NCBI GenBank assembly: GCA_040235415.1
Contig: JBECKR010000047.1
Span: forward strand, 1-43,786
Reading direction: 5' to 3'
Length of the DNA: 43,786 bases
DNA from: JBECKR01 sp040235415
GTDB lineage: Bacteria > Acidobacteriota > Polarisedimenticolia > Polarisedimenticolales > Polarisedimenticolaceae
In this document: piece after piece, positions 33,008 to 43,020 of the stretch
Layout of the letters: each line of letters starts with the position of its first letter
Numbering within the stretch: position 1 is the first letter of the stretch
The notes under the pieces: generated by a model
The model's database searches: none
What the model was told of the DNA's origin: nothing
The model's input: only the letters and a program-made list of their open reading frames with translations
Program-made: the position numbers and the translations under genes

Positions 33008-33988
33008 ATGAAGCTCGCGATGATCGGACTCGGCAAGATGGGGTCCAACATGACCCGCCGACTGATGCGGGGCGGCCACGAGGTCGTGGTCTCGGACCTC
33101 GACGCGGATACCGTGAAGACGCTCGCCGGTGAGGGCGCGGTCGCCTCGAGGTCGATCGAGGATGCGGTCGCGAAGCTCGAGCCCCCGCGGGTCGCGTGGG
33201 TGATGGTCCCCGCCGGACGGGCGACGGAGTCCGTCGTGGACACGCTCGGCCGGATCCTGGACGACGGCGACATCGTCGTGGACGGCGGGAACTCGTACTA
33301 CAAGGACGACATCCGTCACGCCGAGACGCTGCGGACGAGGGGGATCCGGTTCGTGGACTGCGGCACCAGCGGCGGCGTGTGGGGGATCGATCGCGGTTAC
33401 TGCCTCATGATCGGAGGCGACCGCGACGCCGTCGAGCACGTCGCGCCGGCGTTCCGCACGCTCGCGCCGGGCCGCGGCGACATCGACCGTACCCCGGGGC
33501 GCGGGAAGGCCGGCGGCACCGCCGAGGAGGGCTGGCTGCACTGCGGGCCGGTCGGGGCCGGGCACTTCGTCAAGATGGTGCACAACGGGATCGAGTACGG
33601 CGTGATGCAGGCGTACGCCGAGGGGTTCGACATCCTGCGCAACGCCGAGACCGAGAACCGCCCCGAGTCGCAGCGCTTCGACTTGAACTTGGCCGACGTC
33701 GCCGAGGTCTGGCGACGCGGCAGCGTGATCGGATCGTGGCTGCTCGACCTCGCCGCGGCGGCGCTGCTCGAGAGCCCGAAGCTCGAGGACTACGAAGGCT
33801 GGGTCGAGGACTCCGGCGAGGGTCGCTGGACCGTCGAGGCCGCCGTCGAGCAGGCGGTGTCCGCCGAGGTCATCACGTCGGCCCTGTTCACGCGGTTCCG
33901 GTCGCGCCGCGACCACACCTTCGCCGAGAGGGTGCTGTCCGCGATGCGCTACAAGTTCGGCGGTCACGCGGAGAAGAGCGGGGACTGA
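33008..33988 (+). CDS. gnd: 6-phosphogluconate dehydrogenase, decarboxylating (short form)
   Basis: A 326-residue enzyme converting 6-phosphogluconate to ribulose-5-phosphate, CO2 and reduced cofactor. The Rossmann loop is MIGLGKMGSNMTRRL; substrate and catalytic segments are DGGNSYYKDD, CGTSGGVWG and KMVHNGIEYG with Lys189 and Asn193. Its length matches the short YqeC-like form, which is often NAD-linked, rather than the 470-residue form. AAGGAG precedes ATG 33008. zwf follows after 46 nt, giving an oxidative pentose-phosphate pair; the lactonase gene is not next to them. Confidence 0.93.
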   Translation: MKLAMIGLGKMGSNMTRRLMRGGHEVVVSDLDADTVKTLAGEGAVASRSIEDAVAKLEPPRVAWVMVPAGRATESVVDTLGRILDDGDIVVDGGNSYYKDDIRHAETLRTRGIRFVDCGTSGGVWGIDRGYCLMIGGDRDAVEHVAPAFRTLAPGRGDIDRTPGRGKAGGTAEEGWLHCGPVGAGHFVKMVHNGIEYGVMQAYAEGFDILRNAETENRPESQRFDLNLADVAEVWRRGSVIGSWLLDLAAAALLESPKLEDYEGWVEDSGEGRWTVEAAVEQAVSAEVITSALFTRFRSRRDHTFAERVLSAMRYKFGGHAEKSGD

Positions 33989-34034
33989 CGCCGGCGGGGA
34001 TCGAGACAGCTCGGCCACCCGGGAAGGAGGACCG

Positions 34035-35621
<1,587 letters not shown>

Positions 35622-35627
35622 AGCTTC

Positions 35628-35840
35628 TCAGCTTTTTCGAGGAATGTCCCCGGAGTCGCGCTCGGAGGCGAGCCGACCGGCGACCATGTACTCGGTCGGC
35701 TTCATCTCCTGGAGCCAGATCCGGATCTTGTCCGGCGTGACGTCGAGAGTCTCCAGCACGGCGCGATGCACCGCGTCGAGCAGGGAGCGCTTGATCGCGT
35801 CGGAGCGCCCCTCGAGCATGTGGATCTCGATCATCGGCAC
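35628..35840 (-). CDS. 4-oxalocrotonate tautomerase-family protein
   Basis: A 70-residue member of the tautomerase superfamily (cis/trans keto-enol isomerases that assemble as hexamers). The catalytic Pro must be the first residue after Met removal, which selects GTG 35840 (M-P-M-I-E) over the ATG two codons later. The core IEIHMLEGRSDAIKRSLLDAVHRAV, then TPDKIRIWLQEMKPTEY, fits the family. The last residues SGDIPRKS come from the palindromic repeat and lie beyond the usual end. The substrate is unknown. Confidence 0.85.
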   Translation of the reverse strand: MPMIEIHMLEGRSDAIKRSLLDAVHRAVLETLDVTPDKIRIWLQEMKPTEYMVAGRLASERDSGDIPRKS

Positions 35841-35861
35841 GGATCGTCCTCCTTCGTGGCG

Positions 35862-37199
35862 TCAGCCGCCGAGACGCTTGCCGCACCACGGGCACCAATC
35901 CCAGAACCCCCTCGCGACTCCCCAGCGGCATCGCGGGCAGCGGTCGGAGGAGCCCGGCAGCGACCATGCCTTCCGGACCTTGGCGCGGCACCACGGGCAG
36001 TACCGCGAGAACGGCATCAGAGCGCGCCGGCCGCAGTCCGGATTGGCGCAGCGCGCGGTGTACCTCCGGTCGCCGTACTCGCGGTCCGAAACGGCCTCGA
36101 ATCGAGGCCCGTAGCACCAGGCGCAGTACCGCCAGTCGAGCTTGCGTCCCCCGCCGCACCGCGGGCAGGCCGCCGGAAAGCCCGCGCCGTCGTGGTGCAA
36201 ACGGTCGGCCGCGCCGCACCACGGGCACGCCGCCATGGTGTGCGCGATCGGTCCGCCGCACCGCCCGCACGCCCCGTCGCTCCGCAGCGCGTCGCGGTAG
36301 GCCGCGAGGAACTGCTTGCGCCGAATCGCGCTCCAGTCGAGCCGCGGCGCCGTCGCCGTGCGGCCGTTCCTGCGGCGGGCGCGGCCCTTCGTCCAGGCCC
36401 GCGACCGCGGAAGGATCTTGCGGAACGCCGCCTCCATCTGGACCGCGTCGGCGAACCGTTTGCGATGCTCGACGCGCAGCGCCCGCCGCAGGAACGCGAT
36501 CAGTTCCGGATGCGCCTTGCGCCGCAGGCGGGGGTGGCCCGGCAGAGGCCAGGCGTACGGCCATTCCGGAAGCTCGCCGGCCAGCATGCGCCAGATCACG
36601 AGGCCGGCGGAGAAGACGTCGGAGCGAAACGAGGGCTTGCCCATCGCCTGCTCCGGCGCGATGTACCCGACCGTGCCGGACCCGGACGCCTGCATCGTCC
36701 GGAACGCGACCTTCGAGATTCCGAAGTCGGTCAACCGGAGCCGGTTGCCCGGGAACAGGATGAGGTTCTCGGGCTTGACGTCGCAGTGGATGATGCGCTG
36801 TCGGTGTGCGAACGCGAGGCCGTCGAGGAGCTGCCCGGCGTAGTCGAGCGCGACGTCCTGTACGAGCCGCCGCTGCAGCCGCTCCGCGAGCGTTTCGACG
36901 CCCAGCGGGTAGGCGACGATCAGTCGTTCGTCGACGTAGGTCGCGTTCTTGATCGGCAGGATGTGCGGGTGCTCGAGCCGCGAGATCAGGCGGACCTCGG
37001 TGCGCAACGCCTCGATCGTCGTCGGCGTCGCGAGCGGGCCCGCCGGGATCTTGAGCGCGACCGGCACGCCCTCGACGACGTCGAGCGCGCGCCACACCTC
37101 GACGAACGCCCCCCGGCCGACCCGCCGGAGCAGCCGGTACTTGCCCACGTGCTGACGGGGCTTCATTCCGGCGCCGCGCGCGCCCGCTTCCGCGTTCAC
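35862..37199 (-). CDS. Ser/Thr protein kinase fused to four zinc-ribbon modules
   Basis: A 445-residue cytoplasmic kinase. Kinase domain about residues 20-280: glycine loop GRGAFVEVW, Lys50 in VALK, catalytic loop HCDVKPEN with Asp140, DFG at Asp158, and APEQAMGKPSFRSDVFSAG. The HRD Arg is Cys, so it is a non-RD kinase. The C-terminal 135 residues carry eight cysteine pairs (CGRC, CPWC, CPRC, CAWC, CANPDC, CPWC, CPRC, CPWC), enough for four zinc sites. No membrane segment or PASTA repeat. The start at ATG 37199 is tentative, since Met12 (MKPRQ) is also possible. Ribbons may bind nucleic acid or partner proteins. Confidence 0.9.
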   Translation of the reverse strand: MNAEAGARGAGMKPRQHVGKYRLLRRVGRGAFVEVWRALDVVEGVPVALKIPAGPLATPTTIEALRTEVRLISRLEHPHILPIKNATYVDERLIVAYPLGVETLAERLQRRLVQDVALDYAGQLLDGLAFAHRQRIIHCDVKPENLILFPGNRLRLTDFGISKVAFRTMQASGSGTVGYIAPEQAMGKPSFRSDVFSAGLVIWRMLAGELPEWPYAWPLPGHPRLRRKAHPELIAFLRRALRVEHRKRFADAVQMEAAFRKILPRSRAWTKGRARRRNGRTATAPRLDWSAIRRKQFLAAYRDALRSDGACGRCGGPIAHTMAACPWCGAADRLHHDGAGFPAACPRCGGGRKLDWRYCAWCYGPRFEAVSDREYGDRRYTARCANPDCGRRALMPFSRYCPWCRAKVRKAWSLPGSSDRCPRCRWGVARGFWDWCPWCGKRLGG

Positions 37200-37250
37200 C
37201 TCGGTGGAGTCCGTTCCTCGTGCGACGTGCGCGGAATCCTATCACCGTTC

Positions 37251-37324
37251 GGGGACATTCCTCGCGGCCTTCGAATAGCCCGCCCTCAACGTGGAGGAAT
37301 TCGTGTCTCCGGAGGAATGTCCCC
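37251..37324. repeat. GGGGACATTCCTC palindromic element, copy 2
   Basis: Terminal arms GGGGACATTCCTC (37251-37263) and GAGGAATGTCCCC (37312-37324) are perfect; the interior includes TTCGAATAGCCCG as in the copy at 35577. It fills the gap between the kinase start and the GT39-like gene, whose last codons and stop lie inside it. Confidence 0.88.
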
Positions 37325-38875
37325 GAAGCGGTAGATGAAGAACGAGTACGCGACCCGGTCGGCCGGGCGATACCGCGTCAGCCAGTCGGTCGGGACCCCC
37401 CGGACGCTCGCCTCGTGGAGCCCCCGGATCAGCCACACGGTCGACACCGCGTACACACCGGGGGACGGCCGTTCGTACCAGTCACGGGGCGTCACCGGGT
37501 CGTAGCGGATGCCGTAGTACTCCGGCGAACCGTTCCAGGGATACAGCAGCCGCACGCGCTCGATCCCGTGGGCGTCGAGGTAGGCCCGCAGCCGCTTCAG
37601 GTCCTGCCCCCAGTCGAGGTTCGAATCGTCGAGGTAGCGCCAGCCCTGCGAGGGCCCGCCGACCCCGACGTTGAAGAACGCGAGCTCGTCCGGGAAGATC
37701 CACAGTGCGAAGCCGGCGTAGAACACGGCCGCCGCGCCCGCGACCCAGCGCCGCCAACGGACCGTCGCGAGCCACGGCGCGATCCGCGACGCGAACACGA
37801 TCGCGAGCGGGTAGGCCGGCAGCAGGTAGCGCACGCCCAACGGGTCGGCGAACGCCGACGTCACCCCGACGTACGCGACCGCCGGCAGCACCACGAACGC
37901 GTCGTCGACGAGCCGGCCCGCACGGTCCCGCAGCCGGACCCAGGCCGCCACCGCGAGCGCCGCGAGCGTCACGACCGGCGTCTTCAACAGGAACGCCGCG
38001 AGGAAATACCACCACCACCCGCCGACCCGGAACCGCCCGAGCAGGTAGTACGCCCGGCTCGGGTCGTGATCGCGGTTCACCTGTCGCAACCCCTCGAGGT
38101 AGAACCCGGGGTCGGCGGGGAACAGGTAGGCGGCCCAGACCACGATCGCCGCGATCGCCGCGACGGCTCCCGCCTGCCCCAGGCCCCGCGCCACCCGTCG
38201 CCCCCGCGACCCTTCCCCGTTCGAGGCGCCCAGCATCGTCAAAACCGGCAGCACCGGCAGCAGGATCGTCGCCGAGAACTTCGACGCCAGCGCGGCCCCG
38301 AGCGCCAGCCCCGCGAGCACGAGCCGCCCACGGCCGCCGTCCCGCGTGTACCGCCACAGGACGTACAGGAACGCCGTCGAGAAGCACGCGAGGGGCAGAT
38401 CCATCGTCACGAACCGGGCGTGCGCGATCAGGTTCGGCGAGAACGCGAGCAGGAACAGCGCGAGCAGCCCGGCGCCCTCCCCGAACCGCGCCCGCGCCCA
38501 GCGCCACGTCACGAACCCGAGCAGCACCCCGAGTGCCGCGACCGGCAGCCGGCCCCACAGCAGCAGACGGTCGGCGTCGTTGCCGTACAGGAACGCCCGC
38601 CCGAAGTCCCACTCCCGCGGAGGCGTCGCGGTCCACGCGGGATCGCTCCAGTCGACCTTCGGATGCAGCGCCAAGAGCGGCAGCGCGCACAGCATCTTGA
38701 CGAGTGGGGGATGCTGCGCGTTGAGCCTCAGGTCCCCGGTCGCGAGGTAGCTGTACCCCGCCGGCAGGTGGCTGTGCTCGTCGCTCGTCGCGTTGAGCAG
38801 CGGAATCCCGGCGACGACGAGCGCGGCGTACGTCGCGAGCAGTCCGCCCGCCGCCACGACCCGGAGGTGCGCCAT
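37286..38875 (-). CDS. GT39/ArnT-like membrane glycosyltransferase
   Basis: A 529-residue polytopic protein (roughly ten hydrophobic helices) resembling dolichyl-phosphate-mannose mannosyltransferases and ArnT, which move sugars from polyprenyl phosphate to proteins or lipids outside the membrane. The first loop has TSDEHSHLPAGYSYLATGD with the acidic residues expected for catalysis, then NAQHPPLVKMLCALPLL, ARFVTMDLPLACF and LGVRYLLPAYP. The C-terminal part (DSNLDWGQDLKRLRAYLDAHGI) is a soluble domain. Residues after about RFGD derive from the palindromic repeat. The start overlaps the CYTH stop (TGATG). Confidence 0.85.
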   Translation of the reverse strand: MAHLRVVAAGGLLATYAALVVAGIPLLNATSDEHSHLPAGYSYLATGDLRLNAQHPPLVKMLCALPLLALHPKVDWSDPAWTATPPREWDFGRAFLYGNDADRLLLWGRLPVAALGVLLGFVTWRWARARFGEGAGLLALFLLAFSPNLIAHARFVTMDLPLACFSTAFLYVLWRYTRDGGRGRLVLAGLALGAALASKFSATILLPVLPVLTMLGASNGEGSRGRRVARGLGQAGAVAAIAAIVVWAAYLFPADPGFYLEGLRQVNRDHDPSRAYYLLGRFRVGGWWWYFLAAFLLKTPVVTLAALAVAAWVRLRDRAGRLVDDAFVVLPAVAYVGVTSAFADPLGVRYLLPAYPLAIVFASRIAPWLATVRWRRWVAGAAAVFYAGFALWIFPDELAFFNVGVGGPSQGWRYLDDSNLDWGQDLKRLRAYLDAHGIERVRLLYPWNGSPEYYGIRYDPVTPRDWYERPSPGVYAVSTVWLIRGLHEASVRGVPTDWLTRYRPADRVAYSFFIYRFGDIPPETRIPPR

Positions 38876-39657
38876 CAGGCCTCTTGCGGGGGCGCCCCCG
38901 CGAGCGCCGCGATCCGGCGGTACCCGTCGGGGAGGATCCGCCCCTCGCCGTCGAGCATCGCCTCGAGCTCGCCGCGCTCCGCGAGCCCCTCGAGCGCGCG
39001 AGCGGTCGCGAGCTTGCTCGCGCGCCACGGCCGCAGCCCGTCGCCGAACCGTGCCACGAGCTCCGCGGTCAGCGCGTCGACCCGCCGCCCGGCGTCCTCG
39101 CCGCGGCCCTCGATCTCGACCTCGCCGTGCAGCACGCGCCGCCCGGCGATGCGGTAGGTGACCTCGTCGGCCGCGATCTCGGCGAGCACCTCCTCGCCGG
39201 GAGCGACCGCGTCGCGCACGACCCGCGCGACCTCGCGCTCGTGCACCACGACGAACCCGGCCGCGGCGATCGCCGCCGACGGCTCGGCCGACGGGGGTGC
39301 CTCGGACGGCGACCGCGGGACGACGCCGCGGCTCTCGAGCGCGTCGAGCACCCGCCCGAGCGCCCCCGGCGACCACGCGTCCTCGACCTCGAGCCGCTCG
39401 AGCGCCCCGCCCTCGCGAATCCGCTCCGGCCCCTTGAGCGCGACGGAGAGCGCCCCGTGGTCGTCCCGCAGGCGCAGCGAGAACCCCGCGCGGGCGAGGT
39501 CGCCTTCGGGCGTGTCCCAGTAGCGGTCCCGGATGCTCCGCGGCGGCCGCGGCACGAGCGCCGCCTCCCCGAGCCGCCGGAGCTCCTGAAAATCCCGGAG
39601 GAACTCGCGCCGGCGCTCGACGCAGATCACGAGCTTGGCTTCGATCTCGACGGCCAT
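38875..39657 (-). CDS. CYTH-domain (triphosphate tunnel) protein
   Basis: A 260-residue triphosphate tunnel metalloenzyme. The ExExK motif is at residues 4-8 (VEIEAKLV), followed by RDRYWDTPEGDLARAGFSLRLRDD and alternating charged strands (LSVALKGPERIREG, VEIEGRGED) that line the tunnel. Family members hydrolyse inorganic triphosphate or polyphosphate, or make cAMP. The last third is helical (RASKLATARALEGLAERGELEAML). Coupling to a membrane glycosyltransferase is unexplained; a CHAD protein, its usual partner, is encoded 13 kb away. Confidence 0.88.
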   Translation of the reverse strand: MAVEIEAKLVICVERRREFLRDFQELRRLGEAALVPRPPRSIRDRYWDTPEGDLARAGFSLRLRDDHGALSVALKGPERIREGGALERLEVEDAWSPGALGRVLDALESRGVVPRSPSEAPPSAEPSAAIAAAGFVVVHEREVARVVRDAVAPGEEVLAEIAADEVTYRIAGRRVLHGEVEIEGRGEDAGRRVDALTAELVARFGDGLRPWRASKLATARALEGLAERGELEAMLDGEGRILPDGYRRIAALAGAPPQEA

Positions 39658-39663
39658 GGCGGA

Positions 39664-39669
39664 ACGATA
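39664..39669 (-). promoter_or_regulatory. -10-like TATCGT for a leaderless CYTH transcript
   Basis: On the minus strand TATCGT ends 6 nt before the CYTH ATG at 39657, the same spacing as the TATAAT before 4244. No Shine-Dalgarno or -35 sequence is evident. Confidence 0.35.
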
Positions 39670-39727
39670 CGCTCAAAACCGCGGAACGGGCCACGATCCC
39701 GGCCGTGATCGGACGGGGCGCGGCGGC

Positions 39728-39733
39728 TACAAT
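39728..39733 (+). promoter_or_regulatory. -10-like TACAAT for a leaderless ispH transcript
   Basis: TACAAT ends 7 nt before ATG 39741, placing the start site at the codon itself. No ribosome site fits this spacing. It is one of three such arrangements in the window. Confidence 0.45.
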
Positions 39734-39740
39734 GCCCGGC

Positions 39741-40742
39741 ATGGTCGACCGCGTCCATCTCGCGAAGCCCCGGGGGTTCTGCGCCGGCGTCGTCATGGCG
39801 ATCGAGGCGGTCGAGAACGCCGCCGACGCGATGCGCGCCGAAGGGCAGGGAGAGCTCACCGTCTACCACTCGATCGTGCACAACGACACGGTCGTCAAGC
39901 GCTTGGAGTGCGGGCACGGCGTGCGCTTCGTCGAGGACCTCGACGACGTCCGGCAGGCGGCCGCCTCCGACACGGTCGTTTTTTCGGCCCACGGGGTGTC
40001 GCCCGCGGTTCGCGAGAAGGCCGCGGCGCTCGGCCTCGCGACGATCGACGCGACCTGCCCGCTCGTCACCAAGGTCCACACCGAGGCCCGGAAGTACGCC
40101 CGGCTGGGCTACCACATCCTGCTGATCGGCGACTCGACGAAGCACCAGGAGGTCCTCGGCACGGTCGGCGAGGCACCGGAGCGCACGACGGTCGTCAGCG
40201 TCGTCGGGAACACCAAGCACGACCCGCGGCTCGCGGACCCGGCCACCGTGACGGTCCCGGACCCGGACCGCGTCATGGTCCTGACCCAGACGACGCTCTC
40301 CGTCGACCAGACGATGAAGACCGTCGACCTCCTGAAGGCGCGCTTCCCGAAGCTCGTCGTCCCGGCGCGCGACGACCTGTGCTACGCGACCAAGAACCGC
40401 CAGGACGCGGTCCGCGCCATCGCGCCCGCGGTCGACCTGTTCCTCGTCGTCACGAGCGACTACTCGAGCAACGGCATGCGCCTCCTGGAGCTCGCGCAGG
40501 AGCTCACCGGCAACGCCCGCCGCATCGAGACCGCCTCCGACATCGACCCGGCCTGGCTCGACGGCGTCCGCGCGGTCGGCGTGACCTCCGCCGCCTCCAC
40601 CCCGGACGACCTCGTGCAGGAGGTCGTCGCGCACTTCCGCGCCCTGAACCCGGCGCTCGAGGTCGTCGAGGAGGGGGAGTGGGAGGACATCGAGTTCCGC
40701 GCCCCGAAGCGCGTCCCGCCGCCGGCGCGGAACGCGCCGTGA
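39741..40742 (+). CDS. ispH: 4-hydroxy-3-methylbut-2-enyl diphosphate reductase IspH
   Basis: A 333-residue iron-sulfur enzyme, the last step of the methylerythritol phosphate pathway, giving isopentenyl and dimethylallyl diphosphate. Three cluster cysteines are present: Cys14 (PRGFCAG), Cys106 (DATCPLV) and Cys214 (DDLCYAT). Substrate residues appear in YHSIVHND, SAHGVSP, TQTTLSVDQT and SSNGMRL. An upstream in-frame ATG at 39705 would add unlike residues; ATG 39741 gives the usual N-terminus and fits the nearby -10. The dusA GTG start overlaps its stop. Confidence 0.96.
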   Translation: MVDRVHLAKPRGFCAGVVMAIEAVENAADAMRAEGQGELTVYHSIVHNDTVVKRLECGHGVRFVEDLDDVRQAAASDTVVFSAHGVSPAVREKAAALGLATIDATCPLVTKVHTEARKYARLGYHILLIGDSTKHQEVLGTVGEAPERTTVVSVVGNTKHDPRLADPATVTVPDPDRVMVLTQTTLSVDQTMKTVDLLKARFPKLVVPARDDLCYATKNRQDAVRAIAPAVDLFLVVTSDYSSNGMRLLELAQELTGNARRIETASDIDPAWLDGVRAVGVTSAASTPDDLVQEVVAHFRALNPALEVVEEGEWEDIEFRAPKRVPPPARNAP

Positions 40743-41734
40743 GCGCGGCGCCGCGGGGCGAGCCGCGACCTCTCAGCGTCGCCCCGATGATGGACCGCAC
40801 CGACCGGCACTTCCGCTGGTTCCTGCGCCGCCTGACCCGCCACACCCTGCTGTACACCGAGATGATCACGACCGGCGCGATCCTGCACGGCGATCGCGGG
40901 CGCCTGCTCGGCTACGACGACGAGGAGCGGCCGCTCGCGCTGCAGCTCGGCGGCGACGACCCGGCGGCGCTCGCGGCGTCGGCCCGCATCGCCGAGGACC
41001 TCGGCTACGACGAGGTCGACCTCAACGTCGGCTGCCCGAGCGACCGGGTGCGGGAGGGGAGCTTCGGGGTCTGCCTCATGGGCCGCCCGAAGCACGTCGC
41101 GGACTGCGTCGGCGCGATGCGCGCCGCGACGGGCCTGCCGGTCACGGTCAAGCACCGCATCGGCTACGACGACCTCGACCGCTACGAGGACATGCTCGCG
41201 TTCGTCGACGTCGTCGCCCGCGCCGGCGCCGACCGCTTCATCGTGCACGCCCGCAAGGCCTGGCTCGGGGGTCTGAGCCCGAAGGAGAACCGCACCGTCC
41301 CGCCGCTACGCTACGACGACGTGCATCGCCTCAAGCGCGAGCGCCCGGACCTCCGGGTCGAGGTCAACGGGGGGATCACCCGTGACGCGATCGCGGAGCA
41401 CTTGAAGCGCGTCGACGGCGTCATGCTCGGCCGCGCGGCGTACGACGACCCGTACTCGCTCGCCGGCGTCGACGCCGAGGTCTTCGGCGACGCCGGATTG
41501 CCGACGCCGACCCGCGAGGACGTCGCGGAGGCGATGCTGCCGTATCTCGAGCGCGTCGTCGCGCGGGGCGAGCCGGTCCACCGCGTCACGCGGCACCTGC
41601 TCGGGCTGTACTCGGGGCGGCCCGGCGCGCGAGCGTGGCGGCGGCGGCTCACCGAGGACGGGGCCGAGCCCGGCGCGGGCGCCGGGGTGCTGGTGGAGGC
41701 GCTCCGGGAGCGGGGTGAGCGGGTCGGGGGCTAG
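40739..41734 (+). CDS. dusA: tRNA-dihydrouridine synthase A
   Basis: A 331-residue FMN enzyme that reduces uridines 20/20a of tRNA. Marks of the DusA branch: LSVAPMMDRTDRHFRWF, TEMITTGAILHGD, LALQLGGDDP, LNVGCPSDRV, the catalytic Cys in FGVCLMGRP, VKHRIGYDD, and HARKAWLGGLSPKENR, which is specific to DusA. The start is GTG 40739, overlapping the ispH stop (GTGA); the longer frame upstream is antisense-type shadow coding. The stop shares the palindrome CTAG with the convergent thrC stop. Confidence 0.94.
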   Translation: MSAAPRGEPRPLSVAPMMDRTDRHFRWFLRRLTRHTLLYTEMITTGAILHGDRGRLLGYDDEERPLALQLGGDDPAALAASARIAEDLGYDEVDLNVGCPSDRVREGSFGVCLMGRPKHVADCVGAMRAATGLPVTVKHRIGYDDLDRYEDMLAFVDVVARAGADRFIVHARKAWLGGLSPKENRTVPPLRYDDVHRLKRERPDLRVEVNGGITRDAIAEHLKRVDGVMLGRAAYDDPYSLAGVDAEVFGDAGLPTPTREDVAEAMLPYLERVVARGEPVHRVTRHLLGLYSGRPGARAWRRRLTEDGAEPGAGAGVLVEALRERGERVGG

Positions 41735-43020
41735 TCTTCCCCGATCGCCTCGAGCACCGCGTCGAGGTCGGCCGCGACCCGCACCGGGCGGTTGGCGCGC
41801 TCGGCGCGAACGCCCTCGATCGCGTCCCGGTGGTAGTCGACGACCGTGCCGGGGTCCTTGAGGACGTGGCCGGTGAGGACGCAGCACACCGTCTCGCCCC
41901 GCGCGATCGTGCCCGCCGCGACGAGCTTCCGGACGCCGGCGACCGCGGCTGAGGACGCCGGCTCGGCCCCGATCCCGGCGGCGTCGACGACCGCCTTGGC
42001 GTCGAGGATCGCGGCGTCGTCGACGCGCTCGACGACGCCGTTCGTGGCGCGGACGCCGCGCAGGCTCTTGCGCCAGGACACCGGCGCGCCGATCCGGATC
42101 GCGGTCGCGACGGTCTGCGCGTTCGGAACGGGAACGAGGGGGCGGTCGTGCACGAAGGCGTCGTACAACGGGCTCGCGCCCTCGGCCTGGATCACCGCGA
42201 TCCTCGGGAGGCGGGAGACGAGCCCGAGATCGAGGAGCTCCATGAGCCCCTTCGCGATCGCCGAGCTGTTGCCGAGGTTCCCGCCCGGGACCGCGATCCA
42301 GTCCGGGACCTCCCACGCCAGGTCCTGGAGGAGGTCGAACGCGATCGCCTTCTGCCCTTCGATCCGGAACGGGTTGACGGAGTTCAGGAGATAGATGCCG
42401 CGCTCGGCGCAGACCCGCTCCACGAGCCGCATGGCGGCGTCGAAGTCGCCGTCGATCTCGATCGTCTTCGCGCCGTAGGCCAGCGCCTGGCTGAGCTTCC
42501 CGAACGCGACCTTGCCGTGCGGCACGAACACCAGCGCCCGCATCCCGGCGACCGCGGCGTAGGACGCCATCGAGGCCGAGGTGTTCCCGGTCGAGGCGCA
42601 CGCGACGCGCGTCATCCCGAGCATGCCGGCGACCGTCGCGCCGACGGTCATGCCGCGGTCCTTGAACGAGCCCGTCGGGTTCTCCCCCTCGTGCTTCAGG
42701 AGGATGGCGTCGAGTCCGGCGTAGCGCGCGACCGCGGGTGCGTCGTAGAGGTTCGTGCGGCCCTCGCCGCGGGTCACGAGGGTGCCGGGGCCGGCCGGGA
42801 GGATCAGCTCGCGAAAGCGCCAGACGCCGGAGCGGTCTTCGGGCGCCCGCGAGCCCAGGCGGGCGTCGAACGTCGCGGTCGAGATCCCGCCCTGCAGGGT
42901 GTCGAGGTCGTGGAGGACGTCGAGGGTGCCGCCGCAGTCGCAACGGTAGCGAACCTCGGCGGCGTCGTAGCTCGCGTCGCACTCGACGCACGCGAGTCCG
43001 AGGCGGTCGAGGCCGTTCAC
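41731..43020 (-). CDS. thrC: Threonine synthase
   Basis: A 429-residue fold-type II PLP enzyme converting O-phosphohomoserine to threonine. The cofactor lysine is Lys120 (NPTGSFKDRG); ACASTGNTSASMASYAAVAG, VPGGNLGNSSAIAKG and GAEPASSAAVAG are the phosphate and substrate loops. The N-terminus carries a small zinc-ribbon-like set (Cys11, 14, 27, 29). The start is GTG 43020, whose overlap with the thrB stop (GTGA) supports it. The stop overlaps that of dusA on the other strand. Confidence 0.94.
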   Translation of the reverse strand: MNGLDRLGLACVECDASYDAAEVRYRCDCGGTLDVLHDLDTLQGGISTATFDARLGSRAPEDRSGVWRFRELILPAGPGTLVTRGEGRTNLYDAPAVARYAGLDAILLKHEGENPTGSFKDRGMTVGATVAGMLGMTRVACASTGNTSASMASYAAVAGMRALVFVPHGKVAFGKLSQALAYGAKTIEIDGDFDAAMRLVERVCAERGIYLLNSVNPFRIEGQKAIAFDLLQDLAWEVPDWIAVPGGNLGNSSAIAKGLMELLDLGLVSRLPRIAVIQAEGASPLYDAFVHDRPLVPVPNAQTVATAIRIGAPVSWRKSLRGVRATNGVVERVDDAAILDAKAVVDAAGIGAEPASSAAVAGVRKLVAAGTIARGETVCCVLTGHVLKDPGTVVDYHRDAIEGVRAERANRPVRVAADLDAVLEAIGED

